A DNA stretch of 62,501 nt from a virus (IMGVR_UViG_3300017992_000027:1-62501); one strand, 5' to 3'; numbered from the stretch's first letter, positions 52,863-61,127 are shown. The notes: generated by a model not told the origin, from the sequence alone. Translations and numbers: made by a program.

Positions 52863-54118
52863 GAGAAATTACCATTCCAATTGACAAGTTGGTCATCCAA
52901 CTTCTCTCTGATTTCCAGAGCGTCAACATCAGCGATTCCAGTATTCGAGATGACTATATCTTCTGGGAAAGTATCAAGTGAGTTTGCATATCCTGTTATC
53001 TGAGCACTGACATCATCTTTCGAGATCGTCCACTCAAGAGTCTTGATGATCCATACCTGGTTCGTTGTAAATCTATCGTTGTCATTGATTGTGAAAGGTT
53101 GTCCGATATGCATTGCTGGATCAAATTTGGTTCTAAACTTGATTGCGTAATTACGAGTAATCTCCAAGAGCTTTTGTCTTGCAACTTTCTGACAGTCTTC
53201 GTCACTTGTAATATCTCTATTCTCAAATGTAAGATAGTTGTAGCTCTCTGGTCCTGGAGCGTTTCCAGCACCAGCATTCAATTGTACCATCACTGGATCT
53301 ACAGCCATTCCAAAATGCGGATAGAAACCAAGTACAACAACAGAATTGATATTGTTTGTGAGATCGCCGTAATCTAATTCGTATGCATTTGTTCCCAACT
53401 CAAATGACCAACTATTCACATTCAAGAAATCATCTTCTCTCGCACTAAGCAAATAGAACGGTGTAAGCACAAGAAGCGTTCCGTCGCCTAGTTGATGGAT
53501 GATGAGTGCATAATTCTCTTTGATATTTGACAATACATCTTTCAAGTTCTTCGCGCTATTGATTTTCACAAAAAGAGTGTTAGCATCTACATCACGAAAT
53601 TCAACTCTTGGAATAATCTCGTTGGTCTGTGAACTGAATGCTAATTGCAATACTCCAATGTCGTCGGGGTTTAACTCCGTTCCAAGTGTTGAACCAACCA
53701 ATAAGTTTTGTAGCTCGCCTTCCTTTCTTTCAAATACCAAAGTACGTTCCTCAGCAAGCCCTAGTGTACCGTGCGCTTCAATCTCATACGGTATAGAATC
53801 CTTGCCCTTTGCGAGCTTAATACTCTTTATGAAACCGTAAAATATAAGATCTAAATCCTCAGGTATTGTAGTGTTTGGAACAACTTCTCCTTCTCCATAC
53901 TCCCTGAAGTACAACTGTACAGTGTCATATTTTTTCAATCTGGTTAGATCAATATCTTGCTCTGAAACATTCTTCTGTCCAGGAAGTAAATACGGAAGAC
54001 TAAACGTAAGGATGCCATGCAGCTCATCAATATCAAACGCACCACTAAAGTTGTAGCCTTCAGTTGTTTCGATTGAGTTATCTCCACTTCCAATACGAAG
54101 AATTTGTCTAATCGCCAT
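52859..54118 (-). CDS. Baseplate hub protein, gp27/D-like
   Basis: A 419-residue protein (ATG at 54118 overlaps the upstream stop): MAIRQILRIGSGDNSIETTEG... FYGFIKSIKLAKGKDSIPYEIEAHGTLGLAEE is a hub-domain pattern, and WIIKTLEWTISKDDVSAQITGY at the C-terminus. This is the order of late-control/gpD-type hubs that link tube and spike. A helical arm is seen around residues 180-235. Function from fold pattern and gene order. Confidence 0.7.
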   Translation of the reverse strand: MAIRQILRIGSGDNSIETTEGYNFSGAFDIDELHGILTFSLPYLLPGQKNVSEQDIDLTRLKKYDTVQLYFREYGEGEVVPNTTIPEDLDLIFYGFIKSIKLAKGKDSIPYEIEAHGTLGLAEERTLVFERKEGELQNLLVGSTLGTELNPDDIGVLQLAFSSQTNEIIPRVEFRDVDANTLFVKINSAKNLKDVLSNIKENYALIIHQLGDGTLLVLTPFYLLSAREDDFLNVNSWSFELGTNAYELDYGDLTNNINSVVVLGFYPHFGMAVDPVMVQLNAGAGNAPGPESYNYLTFENRDITSDEDCQKVARQKLLEITRNYAIKFRTKFDPAMHIGQPFTINDNDRFTTNQVWIIKTLEWTISKDDVSAQITGYANSLDTFPEDIVISNTGIADVDALEIREKLDDQLVNWNGNFS

Positions 54119-54261
54119 TAGCAGATACACCCCGCTTTATTCGCATGAATCTCTTCACGTATCTTTTTACCTTCGGGTTTATACCAAGTAGACATTAGCT
54201 TACCGCATTTTTGACACGTATTCACCAAGATCTTGCTCTGCAGTTGAATTCGTTTGCTCAT
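54118..54261 (-). CDS. Small zinc-ribbon protein in tail operon
   Basis: A 47-residue frame: ATG at 54261 overlaps the upstream stop (ATGA) and its TAA shares a base with the hub ATG. It starts MSKRIQLQSKILVNTCQKCGK and ends with AGCIC. Cys at 16, 19, 45 and 47 suit one zinc site. Overlaps at both ends support it. It may be a hub-assembly factor. Confidence 0.6.
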   Translation of the reverse strand: MSKRIQLQSKILVNTCQKCGKLMSTWYKPEGKKIREEIHANKAGCIC

Positions 54262-54728
54262 ACTAATATATTCCGATCACGAGCACGTTGCTTGAGCAAT
54301 TCTGACGGTTGAAAATTCACAAGTGATAAGCTACTCTGCTTAACGTTTGCTTGACGGTACTCCGTCAACGTCATCTCAAATGTGATATATCTCTGCGTGC
54401 CTTGTGGAAGTCCTCCTGAAAATGAACTGATGATATATCTTCCTGTATCTTCACTGTCAATTGGTGAATCTAAATTGATAGGCGTTCCTGCATTACGAAG
54501 CCTTTCTATGATAACCTTCTTCTGGTTTACATCGATCGCATCTGTTCCAAGCAACTTACCTGCTAGAACAACAGCAGTGTTCTTTCTCCCAGTAGTGATA
54601 ACTGTTCCGCCGTCTGATCCAGGCGCTTCATACACAATAGTAGCTTGCTCACCACCGAAGCTCATACTCTCTACTACGGAAAGCTCAATGATTGTGTTGT
54701 CATTTGTTCGTATTCTAAATTTCGTCAT
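54258..54728 (-). CDS. Tail/baseplate hub-associated protein
   Basis: A 156-residue beta-rich protein (FRIRTNDNTIIELSVVESMSFGGEQATIVYEAPG, GRYIISSFSGGLPQGTQRYITFEMTLTEYRQ). This pattern is like the first domain of DNA circularisation/hub proteins (FxGxxxxxVxxxxPG...R-x-L-x-F-x-x-x-F). It lies between tape measure and hub genes, where such hub-attachment proteins belong. Inferred. Confidence 0.6.
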   Translation of the reverse strand: MTKFRIRTNDNTIIELSVVESMSFGGEQATIVYEAPGSDGGTVITTGRKNTAVVLAGKLLGTDAIDVNQKKVIIERLRNAGTPINLDSPIDSEDTGRYIISSFSGGLPQGTQRYITFEMTLTEYRQANVKQSSLSLVNFQPSELLKQRARDRNILV

Positions 54729-54735
54729 ATTCTAC

Positions 54736-56205
54736 CTACAATGCTGCATTCTGACTAGACAGCATACCTCCAAGTGTATTTGCAAACTGCTTCCCGCCAG
54801 CTCCACTGATCTCTCTACTTGTTTGCACTGTAATGTTCGGATTATTGTTGATCACTCTGCTTGATGTATTATTGACAGAAGTAACAGGTCTTCCAGCTGG
54901 TGATATCCCTGCTGCACCTGGAGATACATCTTTTACCTTTATCTCTTTCTCCTCGTCTCCTCCTAAGAAATTACTGATCTTTTCAAAGCCTTCAATTAGG
55001 AATTTGAACGGTTTGAGTAATGCTTCCAACACTGATTTCAACATCTCAAAGTTATCCTTCACTCTCTGAACGAAGTTCTGTACGAACTTAAGCTTCATGA
55101 ATTTTCCGACCCATCCAGCGAGTACCTTTCCAATTGCCATACCAACTCTAAACATCAACTTCATTGGAGTAAGTGCAACTTTCAAGACGAACCCGACGAT
55201 CTTACCAACAACACGAAGTGTATCAGCAAGAATACCGAAGACATCAACAAGACCCATTGCTTGTGATTGTCCTTCAGCTAGAGGTGCAAATATTTCATTA
55301 ATCACATCCAAGATCGGATCAATGATAGCGAATACTCCATCAAACAATCCACCAAGTAGTTTTCCAACACCTTTTAAGATTGTGAAGAGGGGAGTGAAGA
55401 TGAGTTTGAATAGAGGCCCAAGCTTCTGAAGAGACTTCTGGAAATTGATCATCGTCTTTCCAAACACATCTCTGAAAACACCCATCAATCCAAACACTTG
55501 TTTCTGAATGCCGCCAATGTTCAAATCCCAAATCTTTTTGAGCGTGAACACTGCAGCTACAATACCAAGAATAGGGAGGGCGATGCTGGCCAGAACTGGA
55601 ATCAGTGCACCAGCGCTTGTTGCTATACCACTGAAGATAGTGGGGATATTCTTTAGCATCGCCGTCGCCCCTCCGGAGAATGCTTTGTGGAAGTTCTTAC
55701 CGAACGTCGCTATGTTAGTGGAGAAATTCTGGAAGAACCCAGAGAAAACAGAATCTAGTGATTTACCATCTTTCGTCAATGTAGCAAACGCTTTATTGAA
55801 GCGGCCCATTGACATGTTCATATCATTCAACCTATCTAACGGTCGTCTAAACATTGGTGATAGTAATCCACCAATAAGAGGGATCCTACTGATGACGTCT
55901 GCTAATTGATCTCCGCCATGACCGACAAGTTCATTGAATGCTTCTTGCTGATCGTTTACATCTTGCAATCTCCATTCAAGCATTTGCATCTTATTCGCAA
56001 CACTACCTTCTAGTGCTGCAACCTGTTCTAAAGATGCTCCTGACATTCGAAGTTGCCTAACACTATCTTGAAATGCATCTCGCATTCCTTCAGCTTCTTT
56101 CTTCGCTGCAAAGAAATTACTCTGAAGGCTACTTGTCTTCTTCCATAGAGCGTTAGCTTGACTAATGCTCTTACTGAAGTCCATGTTGACTTCGAAGTTT
56201 ACCAC
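54736..56205 (-). CDS. Tape measure protein
   Basis: A 489-residue protein starting with GTG at 56205, preceded by AGAGGT. The front is coiled coil (ISQANALWKKTSSLQSNFFAAKKEAE, LEWRLQDVNDQQEAFN), the middle has hydrophobic runs (IFSGIATSAGALIPVLASIALPILGIVAAVFTL; KLIFTPLFTILKGVGKLLGG), the end is hydrophilic with VNNTSSRVINNN. This is typical of tape measure proteins. Its length suggests a short tail. It follows the frameshifted chaperone gene, the standard order. Confidence 0.82.
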   Translation of the reverse strand: MVNFEVNMDFSKSISQANALWKKTSSLQSNFFAAKKEAEGMRDAFQDSVRQLRMSGASLEQVAALEGSVANKMQMLEWRLQDVNDQQEAFNELVGHGGDQLADVISRIPLIGGLLSPMFRRPLDRLNDMNMSMGRFNKAFATLTKDGKSLDSVFSGFFQNFSTNIATFGKNFHKAFSGGATAMLKNIPTIFSGIATSAGALIPVLASIALPILGIVAAVFTLKKIWDLNIGGIQKQVFGLMGVFRDVFGKTMINFQKSLQKLGPLFKLIFTPLFTILKGVGKLLGGLFDGVFAIIDPILDVINEIFAPLAEGQSQAMGLVDVFGILADTLRVVGKIVGFVLKVALTPMKLMFRVGMAIGKVLAGWVGKFMKLKFVQNFVQRVKDNFEMLKSVLEALLKPFKFLIEGFEKISNFLGGDEEKEIKVKDVSPGAAGISPAGRPVTSVNNTSSRVINNNPNITVQTSREISGAGGKQFANTLGGMLSSQNAAL

Positions 56206-56220
56206 GATCTTTTACCTCTT

Positions 56221-56388
56221 TCAGCCGTCTTCTTTGTGATCATCTGCGTATTTGATGTATGAGTATGCTTTTAGCAAATCTCTTCTAGTCATTCTCCTGA
56301 TTTCGTCAGGGGTTTTTCTGTAGCGGAGACTGACGATGAGCTTGAGACGTTCCCACTCGTCTGTTTCGTAGAGCTCATCTGCTCCCAC
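56221..56388 (-). CDS. Tail chaperone extension read by -1 frameshift
   Basis: A 55-residue frame without its own good start that begins at the slippery site. It reads VGADELYETDEWERLKLIVS, TPDEIRRMTRRDLLKAYSYIKY. This looks like the C-terminal half of phage tail chaperones (gpGT/E' type): a helix with MTRRDLLKAY. Joined to the upstream gene by -1 slippage it makes a long form of about 155 residues. It ends 15 nt before the tape measure start. Confidence 0.75.
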   Translation of the reverse strand: MGADELYETDEWERLKLIVSLRYRKTPDEIRRMTRRDLLKAYSYIKYADDHKEDG

Positions 56389-56690
56389 AAAAAAGACATG
56401 TCCTCGTCAGCAAACACATTTATTCCATCGACTAATCTCTTCAAAGTACTGATCTTGTATTTCTTCAGATCTTGCTCACCAATCTTTGGTGTCACAAGTG
56501 CTTTTGCTACAAGCATCAACCCCTTTGTGAAATCAGATATGTGTTCGATCCGTGATGCTACACGGTCAACCTGCTCATATTGTTCTCCGTTAGGTTCAGC
56601 CAACGTAAAGCTTCCCTCACGCGTCTCAACCGTAACTGTACCGTCTGTGTTTAATGTAAGCCATTCAGGCTTAGTCTTTTTGTCTGTCAT
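56289..56690 (-). CDS. Tail assembly chaperone, short form (gpG/E type)
   Basis: A 133-residue protein from the ATG at 56690 (MTDKKTKPEWLTLNTDGTV). The body (TVTVETREGSFTLAEPNGEQYEQVDRVAS) is a beta front followed by helices, as in short tail chaperones. Its last 30 residues (KQTSGNVSSSSSVSATEK) look disordered, as expected when the functional longer product shifts frame before that point. It holds the slippery site TTTTTTG at 56388-56394. It binds the tape measure during tail assembly. Confidence 0.75.
   Translation of the reverse strand: MTDKKTKPEWLTLNTDGTVTVETREGSFTLAEPNGEQYEQVDRVASRIEHISDFTKGLMLVAKALVTPKIGEQDLKKYKISTLKRLVDGINVFADEDMSFLWEQMSSTKQTSGNVSSSSSVSATEKPLTKSGE
56388..56394 (-). 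other. Slippery heptamer for -1 frameshift
   Basis: On the minus strand, T-TTT-TTG in codon phase (codons TCT TTT TTG), a canonical X-XXY-YYZ site. After slipping back one base the ribosome reads GTG GGA GCA and so on into the frame 56221-56388. Confidence 0.75.
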
Positions 56691-56916
56691 CTTGTGTTTC
56701 CTCTGGCTTCTCGCCTTTATCAAGTTCTTTGACTTTTATCTCGTTCAAATTATGAACTACCATAATCCCATTTCGCGAAGAGTACGTCATTTCCACATGT
56801 GGTCCATCTGGAATGACCTCAAGATCTTTGCACCAGTCACCTAGTCGGAACTCGTCCTCAGTGAACTGAAAGATCTTCTTCGTCTTCGTCTTCTCTACCG
56901 TTGTTATTTCTCTCAT
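56671..56916 (-). CDS. Small protein between tube and chaperone
   Basis: An 81-residue protein (start MREITTVEKTKTKKIFQFTEDEFRLGDW; ATG 56916). A strand-rich middle (VEMTYSSRNGIMVVHNLNEIKV) and an acidic tail. It lies where many myoviruses have an accessory tail protein. Overlaps the chaperone start. Function unknown. Confidence 0.5.
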   Translation of the reverse strand: MREITTVEKTKTKKIFQFTEDEFRLGDWCKDLEVIPDGPHVEMTYSSRNGIMVVHNLNEIKVKELDKGEKPEETQDDRQKD

Positions 56917-56939
56917 GATTTCACCATCTCGGTTTTGTT

Positions 56940-56970
56940 GTTTGTGTTCTTTCAAAAAGAAAGAAAAAAA
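56940..56970 (-). terminator. T-rich hairpin terminator after tail tube gene
   Basis: On the minus strand the tube stop is followed by AATTTTTTTCTTTCTTTTTGAAAGAAC: an oligo-T tract and the hairpin TTCTTTC-TTTTT-GAAAGAA. The TTTTTTCTTTCTTT run also occurs after the capsid gene. This would reduce transcription past the very abundant tube protein. Confidence 0.6.
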
Positions 56971-56971
56971 T

Positions 56972-57376
56972 TTAGAGCAGTTGCCAGTTGAGTGCTTTGA
57001 ACGGTAGCGCGTTCTTTGCATAACCATCTAGTTCTAGACTGTTTATGTCAAAGCCATCAAACTTCGCACCTAGTACTGTGATCGTACGAGCCGGTTCCTT
57101 ACCTGATACAACTGATGCTGTAATGGTAATTGCTGGCCATACGCCCAAGTCTGGTGGAAAGAGCTCATTCAACGTTTCATTGTCGATGTATGCTCTGTTC
57201 AACGTACCGCTTACGTTCTTTTTGCCGTCAACTACTTCTACTCCGTAATACGTTCCTGCTTCGAAAGCAACTTCATTGTCAGCTGATACGGACACGTCCA
57301 TACCTTCTGCGCCGCCAATGATGTTCCCGTCTACACTGAAGATCACGTCTTTTGCTGAAATTCTTTGATTAACCAT
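56972..57376 (-). CDS. Tail tube protein
   Basis: A 134-residue protein: MVNQRISAKDVIFSVDGNIIGGAEGMDVSVSADNE, YGVEVVDGKKNVSGTLNRAYIDN, and FDGFDINSLELDGYAKNALPFKALNW. The G-x-x-x-x-x-x-V-x-G-x-x-x-x-A pattern and beta-rich fold are those of phage tail tubes. It lies directly downstream of the sheath gene, the usual place for the tube. It forms the inner channel of the contractile tail. Confidence 0.82.
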   Translation of the reverse strand: MVNQRISAKDVIFSVDGNIIGGAEGMDVSVSADNEVAFEAGTYYGVEVVDGKKNVSGTLNRAYIDNETLNELFPPDLGVWPAITITASVVSGKEPARTITVLGAKFDGFDINSLELDGYAKNALPFKALNWQLL

Positions 57377-57387
57377 TTTCGCTTACC

Positions 57388-58830
57388 TCACTCACTCACC
57401 TGACTGATGTTCAGTGTCACGTTGATGAAGTTAATCGCGAACGTTGGCCTGATTGACATAGTCACCAGTACAGTGTCCGGACTAGAACCTTCAGCTACAT
57501 CTGTAGCATTGTAAGCCACAATGATCTCGTCAAGTTTATCCTGTTCAAGAAGACCGTCTACTTCTCGCGCCATAATATTACGGATGCGTTGTAGGTTCGG
57601 ATCTCCAACGAATGGATTGAGTTTGTCAAAGACTTGTGCCTTTACATAGTCTACAATTCTCACGATGTTTACTTCATAGAAGATACTTGACGTATCTGCA
57701 TCTCGAGTTACTCCTCTTGACGCTTGAATTGATGTTCCAATCTTTGTGATCGGTACAATTCTATTCTGAAGTAGTTGCTCTTGCTCTCCGTTGTTGTAGT
57801 ACTCTTTACCTGTACTTTGCAATACAGATACTCCTTCAACATTCAACGTCTTATGCGTTGGGCTAATATGAGGCAGTCCGCTTGCTGTTCTTGCTGCATA
57901 ACTACATGCCAGATATGAGCCGTTGAAGACTTGCTCTGTGCCATCAGCTCGATGTGTGTACTTCAAATTCGGCGCAACTAATGAAAGTCTTGCTCCACTT
58001 GCTGTTCGTGCTGAAGCTGTTGCGATTGTTTCATCAATGCCAATTCCTGACATGAATATCGCGAACTTATCTTCTGTTGAAGCTCGTGTGTTGAGCTTAC
58101 CTACCATCGTAGCGTGGAAGCTATCTAGTGCTTCAAGTGCGTCTCCACCTGGAATAACTAGGATGTCAAAATCCTCATTACTCAAGACGTTATCAAACGC
58201 ATCTGTGTAGTCTGCTGCTACGAGAGAATCTTCTCCGTCGTCTCCCCCAGACAAAAAAGTCTGTGTGATTGCATCTACAAGATTTGCTGATTCACTTCCT
58301 GCTTTCACTGCCACTGATACTAGTTGGCTTGTTCCGTTGATTGCTGCAGCGATTGCCGCGTTCGTGGTATACCCATTACCATTGTTGCTATAGACTTCCA
58401 ATAGCTGGCCGTCTGTAACTTCAACGGTTCGGGTCGCTCCATCAGCGGTGATCGTTACACCAATGTTATCTCCGTACGTCCCTTCGTAAAGTCCACTGAA
58501 CGTAAGTACTGCTGCTTCTCCTCCGCTGTTTCCATCAAACACTTCGTCTGATTTGGCAGCATCAGTATCTGCAACACGTACTGCAAGTACAACGCCGGCA
58601 CCATCTCTATAGAGAAGGTCGAGTCCCTTTGGCAAGCTGATTGTAGCTCCGGATGAGTCTTTGTCATCCTTGAACACATTCAATCCTTGGGAGAAGCTAG
58701 CAAGCGTTTGCATGCTTTCTATTGGCCCCCATGTGCTTGTACCAATTATGGCCACGATACCCGGTCCGGCCTGTTCTTGCAACGTCAGAGCTTCACGGAC
58801 GTCAACTCTTACATTTGGTCTTAATCCCAT
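57388..58830 (-). CDS. Tail sheath protein
   Basis: A 480-residue contractile sheath protein. The front (GIVAIIGTSTWGPIESMQTLASFSQGLNVFKDD) has the G-x-x-G-x-A-x-W-G-P pattern of sheaths, a variable central domain with YGDNIGVTITADG follows, and the C-terminal domain contains LLQNRIVPITKIGTSIQASRGVTRD, SSIFYEVNIVRIVDYVKAQV and VDGLLEQDKLDEIIVAYN, the conserved sheath C-terminal region. It contracts to push the tube into the host. This gene establishes that the virus is a myovirus. Confidence 0.9.
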   Translation of the reverse strand: MGLRPNVRVDVREALTLQEQAGPGIVAIIGTSTWGPIESMQTLASFSQGLNVFKDDKDSSGATISLPKGLDLLYRDGAGVVLAVRVADTDAAKSDEVFDGNSGGEAAVLTFSGLYEGTYGDNIGVTITADGATRTVEVTDGQLLEVYSNNGNGYTTNAAIAAAINGTSQLVSVAVKAGSESANLVDAITQTFLSGGDDGEDSLVAADYTDAFDNVLSNEDFDILVIPGGDALEALDSFHATMVGKLNTRASTEDKFAIFMSGIGIDETIATASARTASGARLSLVAPNLKYTHRADGTEQVFNGSYLACSYAARTASGLPHISPTHKTLNVEGVSVLQSTGKEYYNNGEQEQLLQNRIVPITKIGTSIQASRGVTRDADTSSIFYEVNIVRIVDYVKAQVFDKLNPFVGDPNLQRIRNIMAREVDGLLEQDKLDEIIVAYNATDVAEGSSPDTVLVTMSIRPTFAINFINVTLNISQVSE

Positions 58831-58842
58831 GTTTTCTTACTC

Positions 58843-59109
58843 CTACCGTTGTCGGTATACTTGTTTTTTGATTTCTTTATACTCAGATTCGGGCATCACG
58901 CCTTTCTGGTCCCACCATTGAAAAAGCAGTGGATCTGGTTTATCGCTATCTTGTTTAGCCCATTCTCCTGCTTTAAACATCTGTCCCGTCTTCTTCGGAG
59001 CGGGTTTTGGCTCTTCAGGTTCAGACTCAGATGAATCTTCGGGGACTGTGAGTGTAACTTCCTCTTCTTCTAGAGGTTCTTCTGTTTCTTTCTTTTTCTT
59101 TTTGCCCAT
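58843..59109 (-). CDS. Small charged tail-region protein
   Basis: An 88-residue protein (start MGKKKKKETEEPLEEEEV), with an acidic and Pro-rich stretch and a C-terminal segment (PDPLLFQWWDQKGVMPESEYKEIKKQ). Preceded by AGGTGG. A longer in-frame start at 59124 is possible. No family. Found between tail-terminator candidate and sheath. Confidence 0.5.
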   Translation of the reverse strand: MGKKKKKETEEPLEEEEVTLTVPEDSSESEPEEPKPAPKKTGQMFKAGEWAKQDSDKPDPLLFQWWDQKGVMPESEYKEIKKQVYRQR

Positions 59110-59129
59110 TTTACCACCTACCATGAAAA

Positions 59130-59786
59130 TCATGGAATGTTGCCGTCCACTTCTGATCCGTCTTCGAGCTGAATCAGAAGATCTTGATTATAGCTACCTA
59201 TGATTTTCGGTATATCTTCAGTCCACACATTCTTCATGACAATGGTCATGCTTATCTCTCCAGCCCATAGAAAATCATTGTCTTCATATGTTCCTTCGAT
59301 GTCTGTAATGGTGAAGTCTAAATCCTTGTCAATGAATGACCGTCTATTTCTCATCAATGTATTCTGGATCTTATCGAGTAGCCACATAACCTGAGCTGAA
59401 TTTTCAACGAATCGTTTTGATCCATCATAGTCTACAACCTCAAGTGCTTTATACTTCGTCTTCTTCGTGAACACTGCAACAGTGACAGGAATCGTGACTA
59501 TGTTAGTATTGACAGCTCTGACTAATTGTTGAGAAGCATCCTTCTCATATTCTAGAAATTGACCAGCAGTCCACTCTTGGGCGTTCGCAACGCCATGAAT
59601 GATTGCGATACGAGGATAGTTCTCATCGTTTGCTTCTGGTGTTGTAGGGAAGATCCATTTCCTCTCTGATTCTTTTGGACGCTCTCGTCTCTCAGGGTTA
59701 GGATCTAGAACATTAGCGTGTATGACATCATGAACTACTTGCAGGGGGTCGAAGAAAATATTCCTTTCTCTATGTATGATTGCCAT
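59130..59786 (-). CDS. Tail terminator/completion protein candidate
   Basis: A 218-residue alpha/beta protein (YPRIAIIHGVANAQEWTAGQFLEYE, IVTIPVTVAVFTKKTKYKALEVVDYDG, WAGEISMTIVMKNVWTEDIPKIIG). The strand-rich C-terminal half (I-x-x-M-x-I-V-M-x-x-x-W) resembles tail-terminator or gpU-like proteins that close the tail at the neck. Position between gp10-like and sheath genes agrees. Late-type box lies 83 nt upstream, leaving a leader of about 60 nt with a hairpin. Confidence 0.55.
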   Translation of the reverse strand: MAIIHRERNIFFDPLQVVHDVIHANVLDPNPERRERPKESERKWIFPTTPEANDENYPRIAIIHGVANAQEWTAGQFLEYEKDASQQLVRAVNTNIVTIPVTVAVFTKKTKYKALEVVDYDGSKRFVENSAQVMWLLDKIQNTLMRNRRSFIDKDLDFTITDIEGTYEDNDFLWAGEISMTIVMKNVWTEDIPKIIGSYNQDLLIQLEDGSEVDGNIP

Positions 59787-59813
59787 CTATTCACGCTCGT
59801 TATGAGTCATGGA

Positions 59814-59835
59814 TTCACTCAGTTTTTAGAGTGAA
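59814..59835 (-). other. Leader hairpin upstream of tail-terminator gene
   Basis: A 7-bp stem (TTCACTC and GAGTGAA around an 8-base loop) in the predicted leader between the late-type promoter at 59870-59881 and the ATG at 59786. The longest leader of the late set. It may affect translation; unproven. Confidence 0.5.
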
Positions 59836-59869
59836 AACATTTTGTTATGATTGTTAGTGGATTCTGACG

Positions 59870-59881
59870 TATTTAAAAATA
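59870..59881 (-). promoter_or_regulatory. Late-type promoter core TATTTTTAAATA
   Basis: Minus strand TGAATATTTTTAAATACG, with TGA as stop of the gp10-like gene. The extended 16-mer TGAATATTTTTAAATA is identical to that at 3333. The next start is 83 nt away. Confidence 0.8.
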
Positions 59882-59882
59882 T

Positions 59883-60311
59883 TCAACGAAGTGCTTTGAG
59901 TTCTTTCTTGAACTGAATTGCTAATTGACGTTGAAATCGCTCATCATTACCAACGTTATTCAAAGTCTTCTTTACAAACTGCCTACCCTCAAAACCCGGG
60001 TGTTGTACCTGCTTAGCAAAGAAGTGTTTTGATCCTTTTTGCCAATGCAAAGCCTTAGCATTCTTTGCTCTGATAACGTGAGGATCAGTACCTTCTTCAA
60101 GCAATTTTACAATCGAGTATTTTTTATTACGAGTCAATGCTGTATTGACAAGCTTGAATTTACCTGGAGTGCCTGTCTCTTCGACCTTCCAAGAGCGACT
60201 CGTGATTCTAGTCTTCTTTGGTGTAGCAGCCTCGAGAGCTACAAGATATGAATTCTCAAGTGCATATTGCAATGATCGAGTCATTGCTCCTTCAAGGGGA
60301 GTAGTGGGCAT
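59883..60311 (-). CDS. HK97 gp10-like tail completion protein
   Basis: A 142-residue protein; the ATG at 60311 gives MPTTPLEGAMTRSLQYAL. Its core is KLLEEGTDPHVIRAKNAKALHW and FAKQVQHPGFEGRQFVKKTL, which is the HK97 gp10/SPP1 gp16.1 signature (E-x-G-T-x-P-H, K-A-L-x-W, HPG). These proteins complete the tail end or neck. Overlaps the next upstream gene by about 20 nt. Order agrees with neck module. Confidence 0.82.
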   Translation of the reverse strand: MPTTPLEGAMTRSLQYALENSYLVALEAATPKKTRITSRSWKVEETGTPGKFKLVNTALTRNKKYSIVKLLEEGTDPHVIRAKNAKALHWQKGSKHFFAKQVQHPGFEGRQFVKKTLNNVGNDERFQRQLAIQFKKELKALR

Positions 60312-60765
60312 CGTGATCAACTCTCTTTAGTGTAAATTCTTGCCAGACATATTGACCGCGATAGAATGGCTTATTGTGGTTTTGAATAATGAAAACCTCT
60401 CCTGGTTTGATACCAAAACATCGTTGGTTCTCATCTTTCAAAAACTTCACGAGATCATCATTCTCGAGATCAACATCCCACCTACAGAAAGCATGAAAGG
60501 TTGAATCATTCGTCACAATCCCCTGTCTATCTCTACGATATGCATTAGAATTCTCTGCTTCAATAAACATCTTGACAATACGTCTCAATGTCTCTGGTTC
60601 AGTTCGCGTCCCGAAGAAATCTCCGTTGTGTGTGACATCTCTATCTTTACGATTTGATATGATCTCCACATCAACCGCGTTCGCTAGAAAGATCGCTTCA
60701 AAATCTTCGCGCATCCGTCCAGGATCAAAAGTCGGAATCTTCTCACATGCATATGTATATGTCAT
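60292..60765 (-). CDS. Neck/head-tail joining protein candidate
   Basis: A 157-residue protein (MREDFEAIFLANAVDVEIISNR, LRRIVKMFIEAENSNAY, RCFGIKPGEVFIIQNHNKPFYRGQYVWQEFTLKRVDHDA). The C-terminal part resembles head-closure/stopper proteins, with a strand-rich G-E-x-F-x-x-x-x-x-x-x-F pattern. It lies between a BppU-like gene and the gp10-like gene, the place for a stopper. Inferred from context. Confidence 0.5.
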   Translation of the reverse strand: MTYTYACEKIPTFDPGRMREDFEAIFLANAVDVEIISNRKDRDVTHNGDFFGTRTEPETLRRIVKMFIEAENSNAYRRDRQGIVTNDSTFHAFCRWDVDLENDDLVKFLKDENQRCFGIKPGEVFIIQNHNKPFYRGQYVWQEFTLKRVDHDAHYSP

Positions 60766-60776
60766 TCGCTATGTCC

Positions 60777-61127
60777 TCATGGCAAATCTTGGTCTATCTT
60801 AAATCTTCCCAACGGGATTGTATTTATGGCAGAGCCAATTGTGACTTGCAATTCAGCATCATAGACGCCGGCGGTATCTAGATCTCCGGCAACAGTTGTA
60901 TAAGAGCATTCCCCAAGAACAGGATCGTCAAGCGTACATGTTCCGCTGACTTTATTTGTTGTGGTGTTGATCTGTTTCATTTTCAATAGAACAGTTCCAG
61001 TAGTTAGATCTACAAGAGAGTCATCATTATTTCTCACAACGAACTCTGGTTTGATCCCGACATCATCAGCGTTCAAATCAGGAAACTGATTGTACGCCGC
61101 CCCTTCAAGTATGATTATTGATTTCAT
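60777..61127 (-). CDS. Ig-like/BppU-type protein in neck module
   Basis: A 116-residue protein from ATG 61127 (MKSIIILEGAAYNQFPDL), preceded by GGAGGAAG. It resembles the N-terminal domain of BppU/fibre or neck Ig-like proteins: KPEFVVRNNDDSLVDLTTGTVLLKMKQ, CTLDDPVLGECSYTT, TAGVYDAELQVT. Two Cys could form a disulfide. It may decorate the neck. Inferred. Confidence 0.55.
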   Translation of the reverse strand: MKSIIILEGAAYNQFPDLNADDVGIKPEFVVRNNDDSLVDLTTGTVLLKMKQINTTTNKVSGTCTLDDPVLGECSYTTVAGDLDTAGVYDAELQVTIGSAINTIPLGRFKIDQDLP

